A DNA stretch of 8,913 bases from NCBI GenBank assembly GCA_964626275.1, contig CAZVCZ010000074.1, forward strand, positions 1 through 8,913, read 5' to 3'. Made by a program: the position numbers and the translations under genes. Origin of the DNA: M55B157 sp964626275. Lineage in GTDB: Bacteria; Actinomycetota; Actinomycetes; S36-B12. The notes under the pieces are model-generated. The model saw nothing but the letters and a program-made list of their open reading frames with translations, had not been told where the DNA came from and made no database searches. This document shows, piece by piece, positions 1 through 6,045 of the stretch (within the stretch, counting starts at the first letter, position 1; each line of letters starts with the position of its first letter).

Positions 1-492
1 GACGACCTCACCGACCCCGCACCGGCGACCACCTTCGCCCACCTCGATGCGACGACGGTGTTGTCCCGCCCGATTTCCGAGCTGGGCATCTACCCGGCTG
101 TCGATCCACTGGACTCGACCTCTCGAATCCTGGATCCGCGCTACATCGGCGACGAGCACTACCGGGTGGCGGCTCGCGTGAAGGAGATCCTGCAGCGCTA
201 CAAGGATCTCCAGGACATCATCGCCATCCTCGGCATCGACGAGTTGTCCGAAGAGGACAAGATCATCGTCGGTCGCGCGCGTCGTATCCAGCGCTTCTTG
301 AGCCAGAACATGTTCGTGGCCGAGGCCTTCACCGGTCAGCCGGGCTCCTTCGTGCCGGTGTCGGAGACGATCGCGTCCTTCGACGCTCTGTGCAACGGTG
401 AATACGACCACATTCCCGAGCAGGCCTTCTTCATGTGCGGCGGCATCGAGGATGTCGAGCGCAAGGCCGCTGAGCTGGCCAAGGAGGGCTGA
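1..492 (+). CDS. atpD: ATP synthase F1 subunit beta, C-terminal part (5' end outside window)
   Basis: This is the C-terminal 163 residues of the catalytic beta subunit of F1Fo ATP synthase, which makes ATP at the cytoplasmic face of the membrane. The open frame runs from base 1 without a start, so the gene begins upstream. The fragment opens with the conserved DDLTDPAPATTFAHLDA segment, followed by SRPISELGIYPAVDPLDS. The classical DELSEED motif, which couples beta to rotation of the central shaft, is encoded at 238-258. The C-terminal helical domain follows, with a FTGQPGSFVPV-like stretch. The Walker A region lies outside the window. The stop at 490-492 is followed three bases later by atpC, so the two are co-transcribed as in the usual atp operon order. 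Identity is certain from family knowledge; only the upstream extent is unknown. Confidence 0.98.
   Translation, partial: DDLTDPAPATTFAHLDATTVLSRPISELGIYPAVDPLDSTSRILDPRYIGDEHYRVAARVKEILQRYKDLQDIIAILGIDELSEEDKIIVGRARRIQRFLSQNMFVAEAFTGQPGSFVPVSETIASFDALCNGEYDHIPEQAFFMCGGIEDVERKAAELAKEG
481..488 (+). promoter_or_regulatory. Ribosome binding site of atpC
   Basis: AAGGAGGG is a near-perfect Shine-Dalgarno match. It sits inside the last codons of atpD, seven bases before the GTG at 496. It decides the GTG start of atpC and suggests translational coupling with atpD. Confidence 0.85.
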
Positions 493-495
493 TCG

Positions 496-888
496 GTGGG
501 CGAGCTCACCGTCGCCGTCGTGTCCGCTGAGAAGGCAATCTGGCAGGGCACGGCGAAGAGCATCGTGGCGAAGACCCCGGAGGGGGAGATCGGCATCCTG
601 CCCGGCCATGAGCCCGTCCTCGCTCTGCTGGTCGAAGCACCTTTGCGCATCGAGGAGACCGACGGCACCAAGACGATGGTGGCCGTCCACGGTGGTTTCT
701 TCTCGGTGGACTCCGATCGCGTCAATGTCATCGCCGAGACGGCTGAGATGGCCCACGACATCGATGTCGAACGGGCCAAGGTCGCCCTCGAACGGGCGAA
801 GGCACGGGCGCACGAAGAAGAGGCGGAGGCGCGAGCCGCAAAGCGCGCTGAGACCCGGCTCAACGTCGCGATGGGCGCTGGCCGCTAG
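496..888 (+). CDS. atpC: ATP synthase F1 subunit epsilon
   Basis: This 130-residue protein is the epsilon subunit of F1, part of the central stalk and a regulator of ATP hydrolysis. The N-terminal beta-sandwich begins GELTVAVVSAEKAIWQG. It carries the typical GEIGILPGHEPVLALL stretch (about residues 30-45) that packs against gamma and the c-ring. From about residue 88 the protein becomes an Ala/Glu/Arg-rich helical hairpin, the mobile C-terminal domain that can inhibit the motor. The GTG start is set by a strong Shine-Dalgarno at 481-488. The length is normal for the family. It is the last gene of the atp operon here and is followed after 12 bases by a convergent gene, with no clear intrinsic terminator between them. 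Confidence 0.97.
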   Translation: MGELTVAVVSAEKAIWQGTAKSIVAKTPEGEIGILPGHEPVLALLVEAPLRIEETDGTKTMVAVHGGFFSVDSDRVNVIAETAEMAHDIDVERAKVALERAKARAHEEEAEARAAKRAETRLNVAMGAGR

Positions 889-900
889 TCACGTTCGCGC

Positions 901-1488
901 TCAGCTGGCGGAGCCTCCGGGCTGCCACAGCACATCGCCCTGTTCGCCGTTGGCTGTGCGCGCCAGGATGAACAACAGATCCGACAGGCGATTCAGGTAG
1001 GTCGCGGTCAATGGGTTGATCCCATCGCCGTATTCATCGATGGCCTCCCAGGTCGAGCGCTCAGCGCGGCGAACGACGGTACGGGCCATGTGCAGCAGGG
1101 CTGCTGCCGGAGTGCCACCGGGCAGGATGAACGAGCGCAGGGGCTCCAGTCGCTCGTTATAGGCATCGCAGGCGCTCTCCATACGCGACACGTAGTCGGC
1201 GGTGATGCGCAGCGGCGGATACTTCGGATCCTCCACGATGGGGGTACACAGATCCGCGCCGACGTCGAACAGGTCGTTTTGCACACCGACGAGCAGGGCG
1301 TGGATGTCTCCGTCGAGGCTCCCGTCGGCGTTGCCGAGGGCGAGGGCGACGCCGATGCTGGAATTCGCCTCATCGACATCGGCATAGGCCCGCAGCCTGG
1401 CATCGGTCTTGCGGGTTCGGGACATGTCTCCGAGGGACGTGGAGCCATCGTCACCGGTGCCGGTGTAGATGCGCGTGAGGTTGACCAT
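901..1488 (-). CDS. PduO-type ATP:cob(I)alamin adenosyltransferase
   Basis: This 195-residue cytoplasmic enzyme transfers the adenosyl group of ATP to cob(I)alamin, giving adenosylcobalamin. The N-terminal ATP-binding motif TGTGDDGSTSLGDMSR spans residues 9-24. It is followed by the VDEANSSIG segment (38-46), the SFILPGGTPAAALLHMAR segment with the conserved Phe120, and the RRAERSTW helix (140-147). The C-terminus has the YLNRLSDLLFILAR signature (164-177). These are the hallmarks of the PduO/MMAB family, distinct from CobA/BtuR. The ATG at 1486-1488 gives the expected N-terminus. The gene is convergent with atpC (12 bases between stops) and divergent from murA. The same gene lies beside murA and atpC in mycobacteria, as I recall. 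Its likely customer here is the B12-dependent mutase at 3213. No cobalamin riboswitch is visible upstream. Confidence 0.95.
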   Translation of the reverse strand: MVNLTRIYTGTGDDGSTSLGDMSRTRKTDARLRAYADVDEANSSIGVALALGNADGSLDGDIHALLVGVQNDLFDVGADLCTPIVEDPKYPPLRITADYVSRMESACDAYNERLEPLRSFILPGGTPAAALLHMARTVVRRAERSTWEAIDEYGDGINPLTATYLNRLSDLLFILARTANGEQGDVLWQPGGSAS

Positions 1489-1495
1489 GGTGTCG

Positions 1496-1501
1496 AGCCT
1501 A
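1496..1501 (-). promoter_or_regulatory. Putative -10 box of the adenosyltransferase gene (leaderless)
   Basis: Read on the minus strand, TAGGCT (TANNNT type) lies seven bases before the ATG at 1488. No Shine-Dalgarno is visible between them, so transcription would begin at or one base before the start codon. No convincing -35 box is seen. The same hexamer with the same spacing precedes nucS. Confidence 0.4.
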
Positions 1502-1532
1502 GGGCAGTCCGGCCCACCGGGCAGGTCCGGCC
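1502..1532. repeat. Imperfect direct repeat in the adenosyltransferase/murA divergent spacer
   Basis: GGGCAGTCCGGCC (1502-1514) recurs as GGGCAGGTCCGGCC (1519-1532), differing by one inserted G and spaced about 17 bases start to start. The second copy runs into a short inverted repeat, CGGCC/GGCCG (1528-1532 and 1538-1542) around GCGCG. The pair occupies the non-coding spacer between two divergent genes and could be tandem operator half-sites. GC-rich composition makes chance similarity possible. Confidence 0.4.
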
Positions 1533-1571
1533 GCGCGGGCCGTGGTTGGCGGGTGTGGTCGATCGCAGGCC

Positions 1572-1577
1572 TACGAT
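1572..1577 (+). promoter_or_regulatory. Putative -10 box of murA (leaderless)
   Basis: TACGAT (TANNNT) ends exactly six bases before the GTG at 1584, placing the expected transcription start on the first base of the codon. No Shine-Dalgarno-like sequence lies between. This supports both leaderless expression and the choice of GTG 1584 over the upstream in-frame ATG at 1542. No good -35 is seen. Confidence 0.45.
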
Positions 1578-1583
1578 GGCGGG

Positions 1584-2849
1584 GTGGAGGCCCTGAGGAT
1601 CACCGGCGGACAGCGCCTGTCCGGCACGGTGCGTGTCACGGGCGCGAAGAACAGCGTGTTGAAACTCATGGCCGCGGCCCTGCTGGCGGAGGGCACGACG
1701 GTCCTCACGGAGGTTCCTGACATCCTCGACGTGGGGATCATGGCCGAGCTGCTGCGTCGCCTCGGCTGCGAGGTCGAGCATGACCGGATCCTGGGTATCG
1801 TCGCGATCACCGTTCCGGCGGAGCCGCTGCACCGAGCCGACTACGACCTTGTGCGCCGCATGCGGGCCTCCATCAGTGTCCTGGGCCCGCTCCTCGCTCG
1901 TTGCCGTGCTGCCGACATCGCCCTGCCGGGGGGTGACAACATCGGCTCGCGCGGCCTGGACATGCACGCGGCTGGCCTGGAGCGGATGGGAGCCGCCGTC
2001 ACCATCGAGCACGGATATCTCCGGGCGTCGGCGGATCGGCTGACCGGGGCCACGATCTGGTTGGACTTTCCCAGCGTGGGCGCGACCGAGACGCTCATCA
2101 TGGCCGCGGTCACGGCGCAGGGGCGCACGGTCATCGACAATGCGGCCCGCGAACCGGAGATCGTGGACATCTGCACGATGCTGGTTGCGATGGGGGCCCG
2201 GATCGACGGCATCGGGTCGTCCACCCTGGAGATCGATGGGGTCGATGAGCTGCAGCCGGTCCGTCACGAGACAGTTCCTGACCGCATCGTCGCGGGTACG
2301 TGGGCTGTTGCCGCGGCAATCACGGGCGGCGATATCGCCATCACCAATGCCTACGCCGAGCACCTCGAGATCGCCTTGGACAAGCTGTCGATCGTGGGCG
2401 CTGAGATCGAGGTTCACGCGGATGAATTCCGGGTGCGCATGGACTCCCGGCCGAAGGCCGTCGACATCGTGACCCTGCCCTATCCAGGTTTCCCCACCGA
2501 TCTGCAGCCGCAGTTCATCGCCTTGAACTCCGTCGCCGAGGGGGCGGCGATGGTGACCGAGAACCTGTTCGAGGCGCGATTCCGCTTCGTCCATGAACTC
2601 GCTCGCCTGGGAGCGGATGTGCAGACCGAGGGGCATCACGCGCTGGTGCGAGGGCGAGAGGCACTCAGCGGTGCCCCGGTCGAGGCCACCGATATTCGTG
2701 CCGGGGCAGGGCTGGTCTTGGCCGGGCTCGTGGCGGACGGTGTGACCACGGTCTATGAGGTCCACCACATCGATCGGGGCTACGCGGGATTCGTGGATGC
2801 CCTCACCGAACTCGGTGGTGTCGTCGAGCGGGTCAGCGAGGGCGGGTAA
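1584..2849 (+). CDS. murA: UDP-N-acetylglucosamine 1-carboxyvinyltransferase (MurA)
   Basis: MurA catalyses the first committed step of peptidoglycan synthesis, transferring enolpyruvate from PEP to UDP-GlcNAc in the cytoplasm. The GTG at 1584 gives 421 residues (E. coli has 419) and a normal N-terminus, MEALRITGGQRLSG. An upstream in-frame ATG at 1542 would add a 14-residue tail unlike the family. Active-site residues are Lys22-Asn23 (GAKNSVLKLMAAALL), Arg123 in the loop, Asp306 in the PGFPTDLQ motif and Arg398 in HIDRGY. The position of the catalytic Cys115 of E. coli is Asp118 (LPGGDNIGSRGLDMH). The same substitution is known from Mycobacterium tuberculosis and makes the enzyme insensitive to fosfomycin. 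Asn119 and Gly124 replace the usual Ala and Pro of this loop. The two repeats of the EPSP-synthase fold are complete. The 3' end overlaps a convergent gene by 17 bases. Confidence 0.97.
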   Translation: MEALRITGGQRLSGTVRVTGAKNSVLKLMAAALLAEGTTVLTEVPDILDVGIMAELLRRLGCEVEHDRILGIVAITVPAEPLHRADYDLVRRMRASISVLGPLLARCRAADIALPGGDNIGSRGLDMHAAGLERMGAAVTIEHGYLRASADRLTGATIWLDFPSVGATETLIMAAVTAQGRTVIDNAAREPEIVDICTMLVAMGARIDGIGSSTLEIDGVDELQPVRHETVPDRIVAGTWAVAAAITGGDIAITNAYAEHLEIALDKLSIVGAEIEVHADEFRVRMDSRPKAVDIVTLPYPGFPTDLQPQFIALNSVAEGAAMVTENLFEARFRFVHELARLGADVQTEGHHALVRGREALSGAPVEATDIRAGAGLVLAGLVADGVTTVYEVHHIDRGYAGFVDALTELGGVVERVSEGG

Positions 2850-3153
2850 GCAACTGCCGGGCGGCCTGTTCATCCTTGGGCCACACCATGAGGCGGGGGC
2901 CTTCCAGGGTCTGCGCCAGGGTGGCCCGGATCCGAGCGTCTTCGAGGCGACGCCGCATCATCTCGCCCTCGATATAGGTGGGCGGGGTCGCGATGGGCAC
3001 CAGCATGCCGTACTCGTCGGGGCTGCCCTTGCGAGGTGGCGCGGAGACCAGGGAGCCGCCACGGGAGAACGCCCAGCGCAATAGCAGCACGAGTAGGCCC
3101 AGCCCCGCGAAGGCGATCAGGGGTCCCACCACATAGGAGTACGAGTTGCCCAC
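2833..3153 (-). CDS. Small single-helix membrane protein of unknown function
   Basis: I do not recognise a named family. From the GTG at 3151-3153 the product is 106 residues. It has a short N-terminal tail, one strongly hydrophobic segment (about residues 9-28, YVVGPLIAFAGLGLLVLLL) and then a basic stretch (RWAFSRGGSLV). The rest is a soluble cytoplasmic tail with SPDEYGMLVPIATPPTYIEGEMMRRRLEDARIRATLA and ending VWPKDEQAARQLL. The second half resembles a small alpha/beta domain of the kind seen in proteins predicted to bind another component at the membrane. Similar one-helix proteins occur in actinobacteria, which favours a real gene. The start is uncertain: in-frame GTGs at 3189 and 3171 would add 12 or 6 residues. 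A GGAG lies only two bases before the chosen GTG. It is convergent with murA (17-base overlap) and divergent from ecm. Confidence 0.75.
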   Translation of the reverse strand: MGNSYSYVVGPLIAFAGLGLLVLLLRWAFSRGGSLVSAPPRKGSPDEYGMLVPIATPPTYIEGEMMRRRLEDARIRATLAQTLEGPRLMVWPKDEQAARQLLTRPR

Positions 3154-3198
3154 GGCTCCATGGTGGAGCACGGGGAGGCAGTGCGCCACCGGCGTGGG

Positions 3199-3204
3199 TA
3201 CTCT
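3199..3204 (+). promoter_or_regulatory. Putative -10 box of ecm
   Basis: TACTCT (TANNNT) lies eight bases before the ATG at 3213, with GAAGGA between them. If it is used, the transcript would start about two bases before the ATG and the GAAGGA would be excluded from the mRNA. If a more distant promoter is used, GAAGGA could act as a Shine-Dalgarno, although its two-base spacing is too short to be good. Confidence 0.35.
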
Positions 3205-3212
3205 GAAGGACT

Positions 3213-5198
3213 ATGACCCGTCAGAAGGACCGCCCGTGGCTGATGCGGACCTACGCCGGCCACTCCACGCCGGCGGAGTCCAATGCCCTCTACCGCCGGA
3301 ATCTGGCGAAGGGTCAGACCGGCTTGTCGGTCGCCTTTGATCTGCCGACCCAGACCGGCTACGACCCCGATGACCCGATGGCCTCGGGGGAGGTGGGCAA
3401 GGTCGGTGTTCCCATCGCTCACCTAGGCGATATGCGTCGGCTCTTCGAGGGCATTCCCGTGGCGGAGATGAATACCTCGATGACGATCAACGCCACGGCG
3501 ATGTGGTTACTGGCGCTCTACGCCACCGTGGCGGAGGAGCAGGGCGCGTCGGTGAGCGAACTGCAGGGCACGACTCAAAACGACATCATCAAGGAATACC
3601 TCTCGCGCGGGACCTACGTGTTCCCTCCGGAGCCATCCCTGCGGCTCACCGCCGACATGATCGCCTACACCGTCACGAACATCCCGTCGTGGAATCCCAT
3701 CAACATCTGCAGCTATCACCTCCAGGAGGCGGGTGCGACTCCGGTTCAGGAGATTGCCTATTCGATGTGCACGGCGATCGCGGTGCTCGATGCGGTGCGC
3801 GACTCCGGCCAGGTTCCCGCGGAACGATTTGGCGAGGTTGTCGCCCGGATGTCATTCTTCGTGAACGCAGGGGTGCGCTTCATCGAGGAGATGTGCAAGA
3901 TGCGTGCCTTCGTCCAGGTGTGGGATGACATCACACGTGAGCGCTACGGGATCACCGATGCCAAGCAGCGCCGATTCCGCTACGGCGTCCAGGTCAACTC
4001 CCTCGGGTTGGCGGAGGCGCAGCCGGAGAACAACGTGCAGCGCATCGTGCTGGAGATGCTGGCGGTGACGTTGTCCAAGGATGCGCGGGCTCGCGCCGTG
4101 CAGTTGCCGGCGTGGAACGAGGCGCTTGGTCTACCTCGACCGTGGGACCAGCAGTGGTCACTGCGCATCCAGCAGGTGCTCGCCTACGAGACCGACCTGC
4201 TCGAATACGACGACATATTCACCGGATCGGTCGTCATCGAAGAGCAGGTGGAGCGCATCATCGAACAGGCACGTGAGGAGATCGATCGGGTCCAGGCGAT
4301 GGGTGGTGCTGTCGCCGCCGTGGAAACCGGCTACATGAAGAGCCAGCTCGTGGCCTCGCACGCTGAGCGGCGCGCTCGGATTGAGAGCGGCGAGGACATC
4401 ATCGTCGGCGTGAATGACTTCACCTCGACGGAGGAGAACCCCCTGCTGGCCGACCTTGATACAGCGATCCAGGTCGTCGACCCGAAGGTGCAGGCGGAGG
4501 CGATCGAGTCACTCGAACGCTGGCGGGCGCAGCGCGATGACGATGACGTGGAGCAGGCACTCGCAGAACTCCGTGACGCTGCGAAGACGGACGCGAATCT
4601 GGTCGATGCGACGATGCGGTGTGCACGTGCGGGTGTGACGACCGGTGAATGGGCGTCGGTCCTCCGCGAGACCTTCGGGGAGTATCGAGCGCCCACGGGA
4701 GTGTCCGGTGGGGTGGGCGTCTCCGAGGCGGGGGAGGCGCTGTCGGCTGTGCGTGAGCGGGTCGCGGCGACGAATGATGAACTCGGTGCCCGACTGCGTT
4801 TCCTGGTGGGCAAGCCGGGTCTGGATGGCCATTCCAATGGTGCGGAGCAGATCGCCGTGCGAGCTCGAGATGCCGGATTCGAGGTCGTGTATCAAGGCAT
4901 CCGGCTGACTCCAGCGCAGATCGTGGCTGCCGCAGTCGAGGAAGACGTCGATGTGGTGGGCCTGTCGATTCTGTCTGGCTCCCACCGCGAACTCGTCCCC
5001 CAGATCGTGCAGGGCCTGCGTGAGGCGGGCATGACCGACACGGTGGTCGTCGTCGGGGGCATCATTCCGGATGCCGACGCCGCCGAGATGCTGGCAGCGG
5101 GAGTTGCCGCGGTGTTCACGCCGAAGGACTACGACGCGACGGCGATCATGGGGCGCATCCTCGATGAGGTGCGCACAGCGAAAGGGCTCGGCGGCTAG
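3213..5198 (+). CDS. ecm: Ethylmalonyl-CoA mutase (adenosylcobalamin-dependent)
   Basis: This 661-residue enzyme rearranges (2R)-ethylmalonyl-CoA to methylsuccinyl-CoA in the ethylmalonyl-CoA pathway. The N-terminus KDRPWLMRTYAGHST and the substrate-pocket stretch DLPTQTGYDPD (43-53) are typical of the Ecm/MeaA clade and unlike the RGPYPTMY type of methylmalonyl-CoA mutase. The catalytic barrel carries Tyr168-His169 in SYHLQEAGATPVQE, matching Tyr243-His244 of methylmalonyl-CoA mutase. After a linker (about 430-520), the C-terminal cobalamin domain shows LDGHSNG with the cobalt-ligand His540, GLSILSGSH (Ser585, Leu587) and VVVVGG (Gly615-Gly616). All catalytic and cofactor motifs are intact. 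The ATG at 3213 gives a family-typical start. The upstream adenosyltransferase can supply its cofactor. No MeaB-type GTPase chaperone is in the window. An isobutyryl-CoA mutase is unlikely because the protein is not split and has the Ecm pocket. Confidence 0.93.
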   Translation: MTRQKDRPWLMRTYAGHSTPAESNALYRRNLAKGQTGLSVAFDLPTQTGYDPDDPMASGEVGKVGVPIAHLGDMRRLFEGIPVAEMNTSMTINATAMWLLALYATVAEEQGASVSELQGTTQNDIIKEYLSRGTYVFPPEPSLRLTADMIAYTVTNIPSWNPINICSYHLQEAGATPVQEIAYSMCTAIAVLDAVRDSGQVPAERFGEVVARMSFFVNAGVRFIEEMCKMRAFVQVWDDITRERYGITDAKQRRFRYGVQVNSLGLAEAQPENNVQRIVLEMLAVTLSKDARARAVQLPAWNEALGLPRPWDQQWSLRIQQVLAYETDLLEYDDIFTGSVVIEEQVERIIEQAREEIDRVQAMGGAVAAVETGYMKSQLVASHAERRARIESGEDIIVGVNDFTSTEENPLLADLDTAIQVVDPKVQAEAIESLERWRAQRDDDDVEQALAELRDAAKTDANLVDATMRCARAGVTTGEWASVLRETFGEYRAPTGVSGGVGVSEAGEALSAVRERVAATNDELGARLRFLVGKPGLDGHSNGAEQIAVRARDAGFEVVYQGIRLTPAQIVAAAVEEDVDVVGLSILSGSHRELVPQIVQGLREAGMTDTVVVVGGIIPDADAAEMLAAGVAAVFTPKDYDATAIMGRILDEVRTAKGLGG

Positions 5199-5201
5199 GC
5201 T
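5196..5201 (+). promoter_or_regulatory. Putative -10 box of nucS, built on the ecm stop codon
   Basis: TAGGCT (TANNNT) starts with the TAG stop of ecm and lies seven bases before the GTG of nucS at 5209. It is identical in sequence and spacing to the hexamer before the adenosyltransferase gene. The ten-base ecm-nucS gap has no Shine-Dalgarno, so nucS may have its own leaderless transcript. Co-transcription with ecm is equally possible. Confidence 0.35.
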
Positions 5202-5208
5202 CCTCTGC

Positions 5209-6035
5209 GTGCGGATCGTGGTGGCTCGGTGCGTGGTCGACTACTCGGGCCGACTGACCGCCCATCTCCCCGAGGCCGTGCGGGTCATCATGGTCAAGGC
5301 GGATGGATCCGTCCTCGTCCACGCGGACGGGGGCTCCTATAAGCCGCTCAACTGGATGAGCCCCCCGTGTGCCCTGATCGAGATCGCCGATGAGGACACC
5401 CGGCGTTGGCAGGTGGAGAACAAGGCGGGGGAGACCCTGGTCATCACCCTGCTGGAGGTCCATCACGATTCCGTGCACGATCTGGGCCTCGATCCTGGTC
5501 TGGTCAAGGATGGGGTGGAGGCCCACCTGCAGGCCCTGTTGGCCGATCGCATCGAGACTCTGGGCGAGGGTTGGACCCTCGTCCGACGGGAGTTCCCTAC
5601 CGCGATCGGTCCGGTCGACATCATGTGTCGAGACGCCGAGGGTCAGGCCGTGGCCGTGGAGATCAAGCGGCGCGGGGAGATAGACGGAGTTGAGCAATTG
5701 ACGAGATATCTGGAGCTGCTGAATCGCGATCCGGTGCTTGCGCCGGTGCGTGGAATCTTCGCCGCCCAGGAGATCAAGCCCCAAGCGCGAACCCTGGCCG
5801 CTGACCGTGGGATCGAGTGCGTGGTCNNNNNNNNNNNNNNNNNNNNNNNNNNNNNNNNNNNNNNNNNNNNNNNNNNNNNNNNNNNNNNNNNNNNNNNNNN
5901 NNNNNNNNNNNNNNNNNNNNNNNNNNGATCAAGCCCCAAGCGCGAACCCTGGCCGCTGACCGTGGGATCGAGTGCGTGGTCTTGGACTACGACGCCCTGC
6001 GGGGCATGGATGACCCCGACTCCCGCCTGTTCTAG
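5209..6035 (+). CDS. nucS: Mismatch-specific endonuclease NucS (EndoMS), interrupted by an assembly gap
   Basis: NucS cuts both strands at mismatched bases and drives the non-canonical mismatch repair of actinobacteria, which lack MutS/MutL. The GTG at 5209 gives MRIVVARCVVDYSGRLTAHLP, a typical N-terminus. The DNA-binding domain includes SYKPLNWMSPP. The nuclease domain has Asp137 (GPVDIMC) and Glu151/Lys153 (VEIKRRGEIDGVEQLTRYLELLNRD), the RecB-like D-ExK site. At 5827-5926 the sequence is 100 Ns, flanked by two identical 55-bp copies. Removing the Ns and one copy joins Val206 in frame to LDYDALRGMDDPDSRLF and gives 223 residues, the normal family length. As printed, the 155-base insertion shifts the frame. 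The C-terminal RLF resembles the tail that binds the sliding clamp. The gene starts 10 bases after ecm and is convergent with an aldehyde dehydrogenase gene. I regard it as intact in the organism. Confidence 0.92.
5772..5826 (+). repeat. Left copy of a 55-bp duplicated contig end
   Basis: These 55 bases, from GATCAAGCCC to GTGGTC, are identical to 5927-5981 and directly abut the N run. They are nucS coding sequence (EIKPQARTLAADRGIECVV). Two exact copies touching both sides of a gap are what unmerged, overlapping contig ends look like. Confidence 0.97.
5827..5926. other. Assembly gap of exactly 100 Ns inside nucS
   Basis: The run is exactly 100 N, the conventional placeholder for a gap of unknown size. 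Because its flanks are an identical 55-bp sequence, the real gap length is most likely negative (an overlap), with no missing sequence. Confidence 0.98.
5927..5981 (+). repeat. Right copy of the 55-bp duplicated contig end
   Basis: Identical over 55 bases to 5772-5826. It continues directly into the true C-terminal codons of nucS (LDYDALRGMDDPDSRLF), read in the frame two positions off from the left half because of the 155-base offset. Confidence 0.97.
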
Positions 6036-6045
6036 CGATTGCTAG
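6032..6045. terminator. Small palindrome covering both convergent stop codons
   Basis: CTAGC-GATT-GCTAG is a perfect 5-bp inverted repeat with a 4-base loop. It contains the TAG stop of nucS on the plus strand and the TAG stop of the aldehyde dehydrogenase gene on the minus strand, which are six bases apart. It lacks a GC-rich stem or U tract, so it is at best a weak bidirectional terminator or just a by-product of facing TAG codons. Confidence 0.25.

Noticed and set aside
1542..1583. Upstream ATG at 1542 as the murA start
   Set aside because: It would add 14 residues unlike MurA N-termini. The GTG at 1584 matches the family and has a well-placed -10 box.
1489..1583. Cobalamin riboswitch upstream of the adenosyltransferase gene
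   Set aside because: The spacer is only 95 bases, no B12-box-like sequence is visible, and the probable start of transcription is at the start codon.
1008..2873. A 621-codon open frame on the minus strand antisense to murA and overlapping the adenosyltransferase gene
   Set aside because: It is the mirror of a high-GC murA frame. Its translation is low-complexity Arg/Asp/Gly/Pro/His-rich text with no recognisable domain, while murA on the other strand is complete and well conserved.
3117..3422. Short overlapping minus-strand frame across the ecm start region
   Set aside because: It is antisense to conserved ecm codons, has no recognisable domain, and conflicts with the membrane protein gene in the same region.
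5827..5926. The nucS interruption as a mobile-element insertion or a true tandem duplication
   Set aside because: The flanking copies are 55 bp, far longer than insertion-element target duplications, no element sequence is visible, and 100 Ns is a standard placeholder. Overlapping contig ends explain it more simply.
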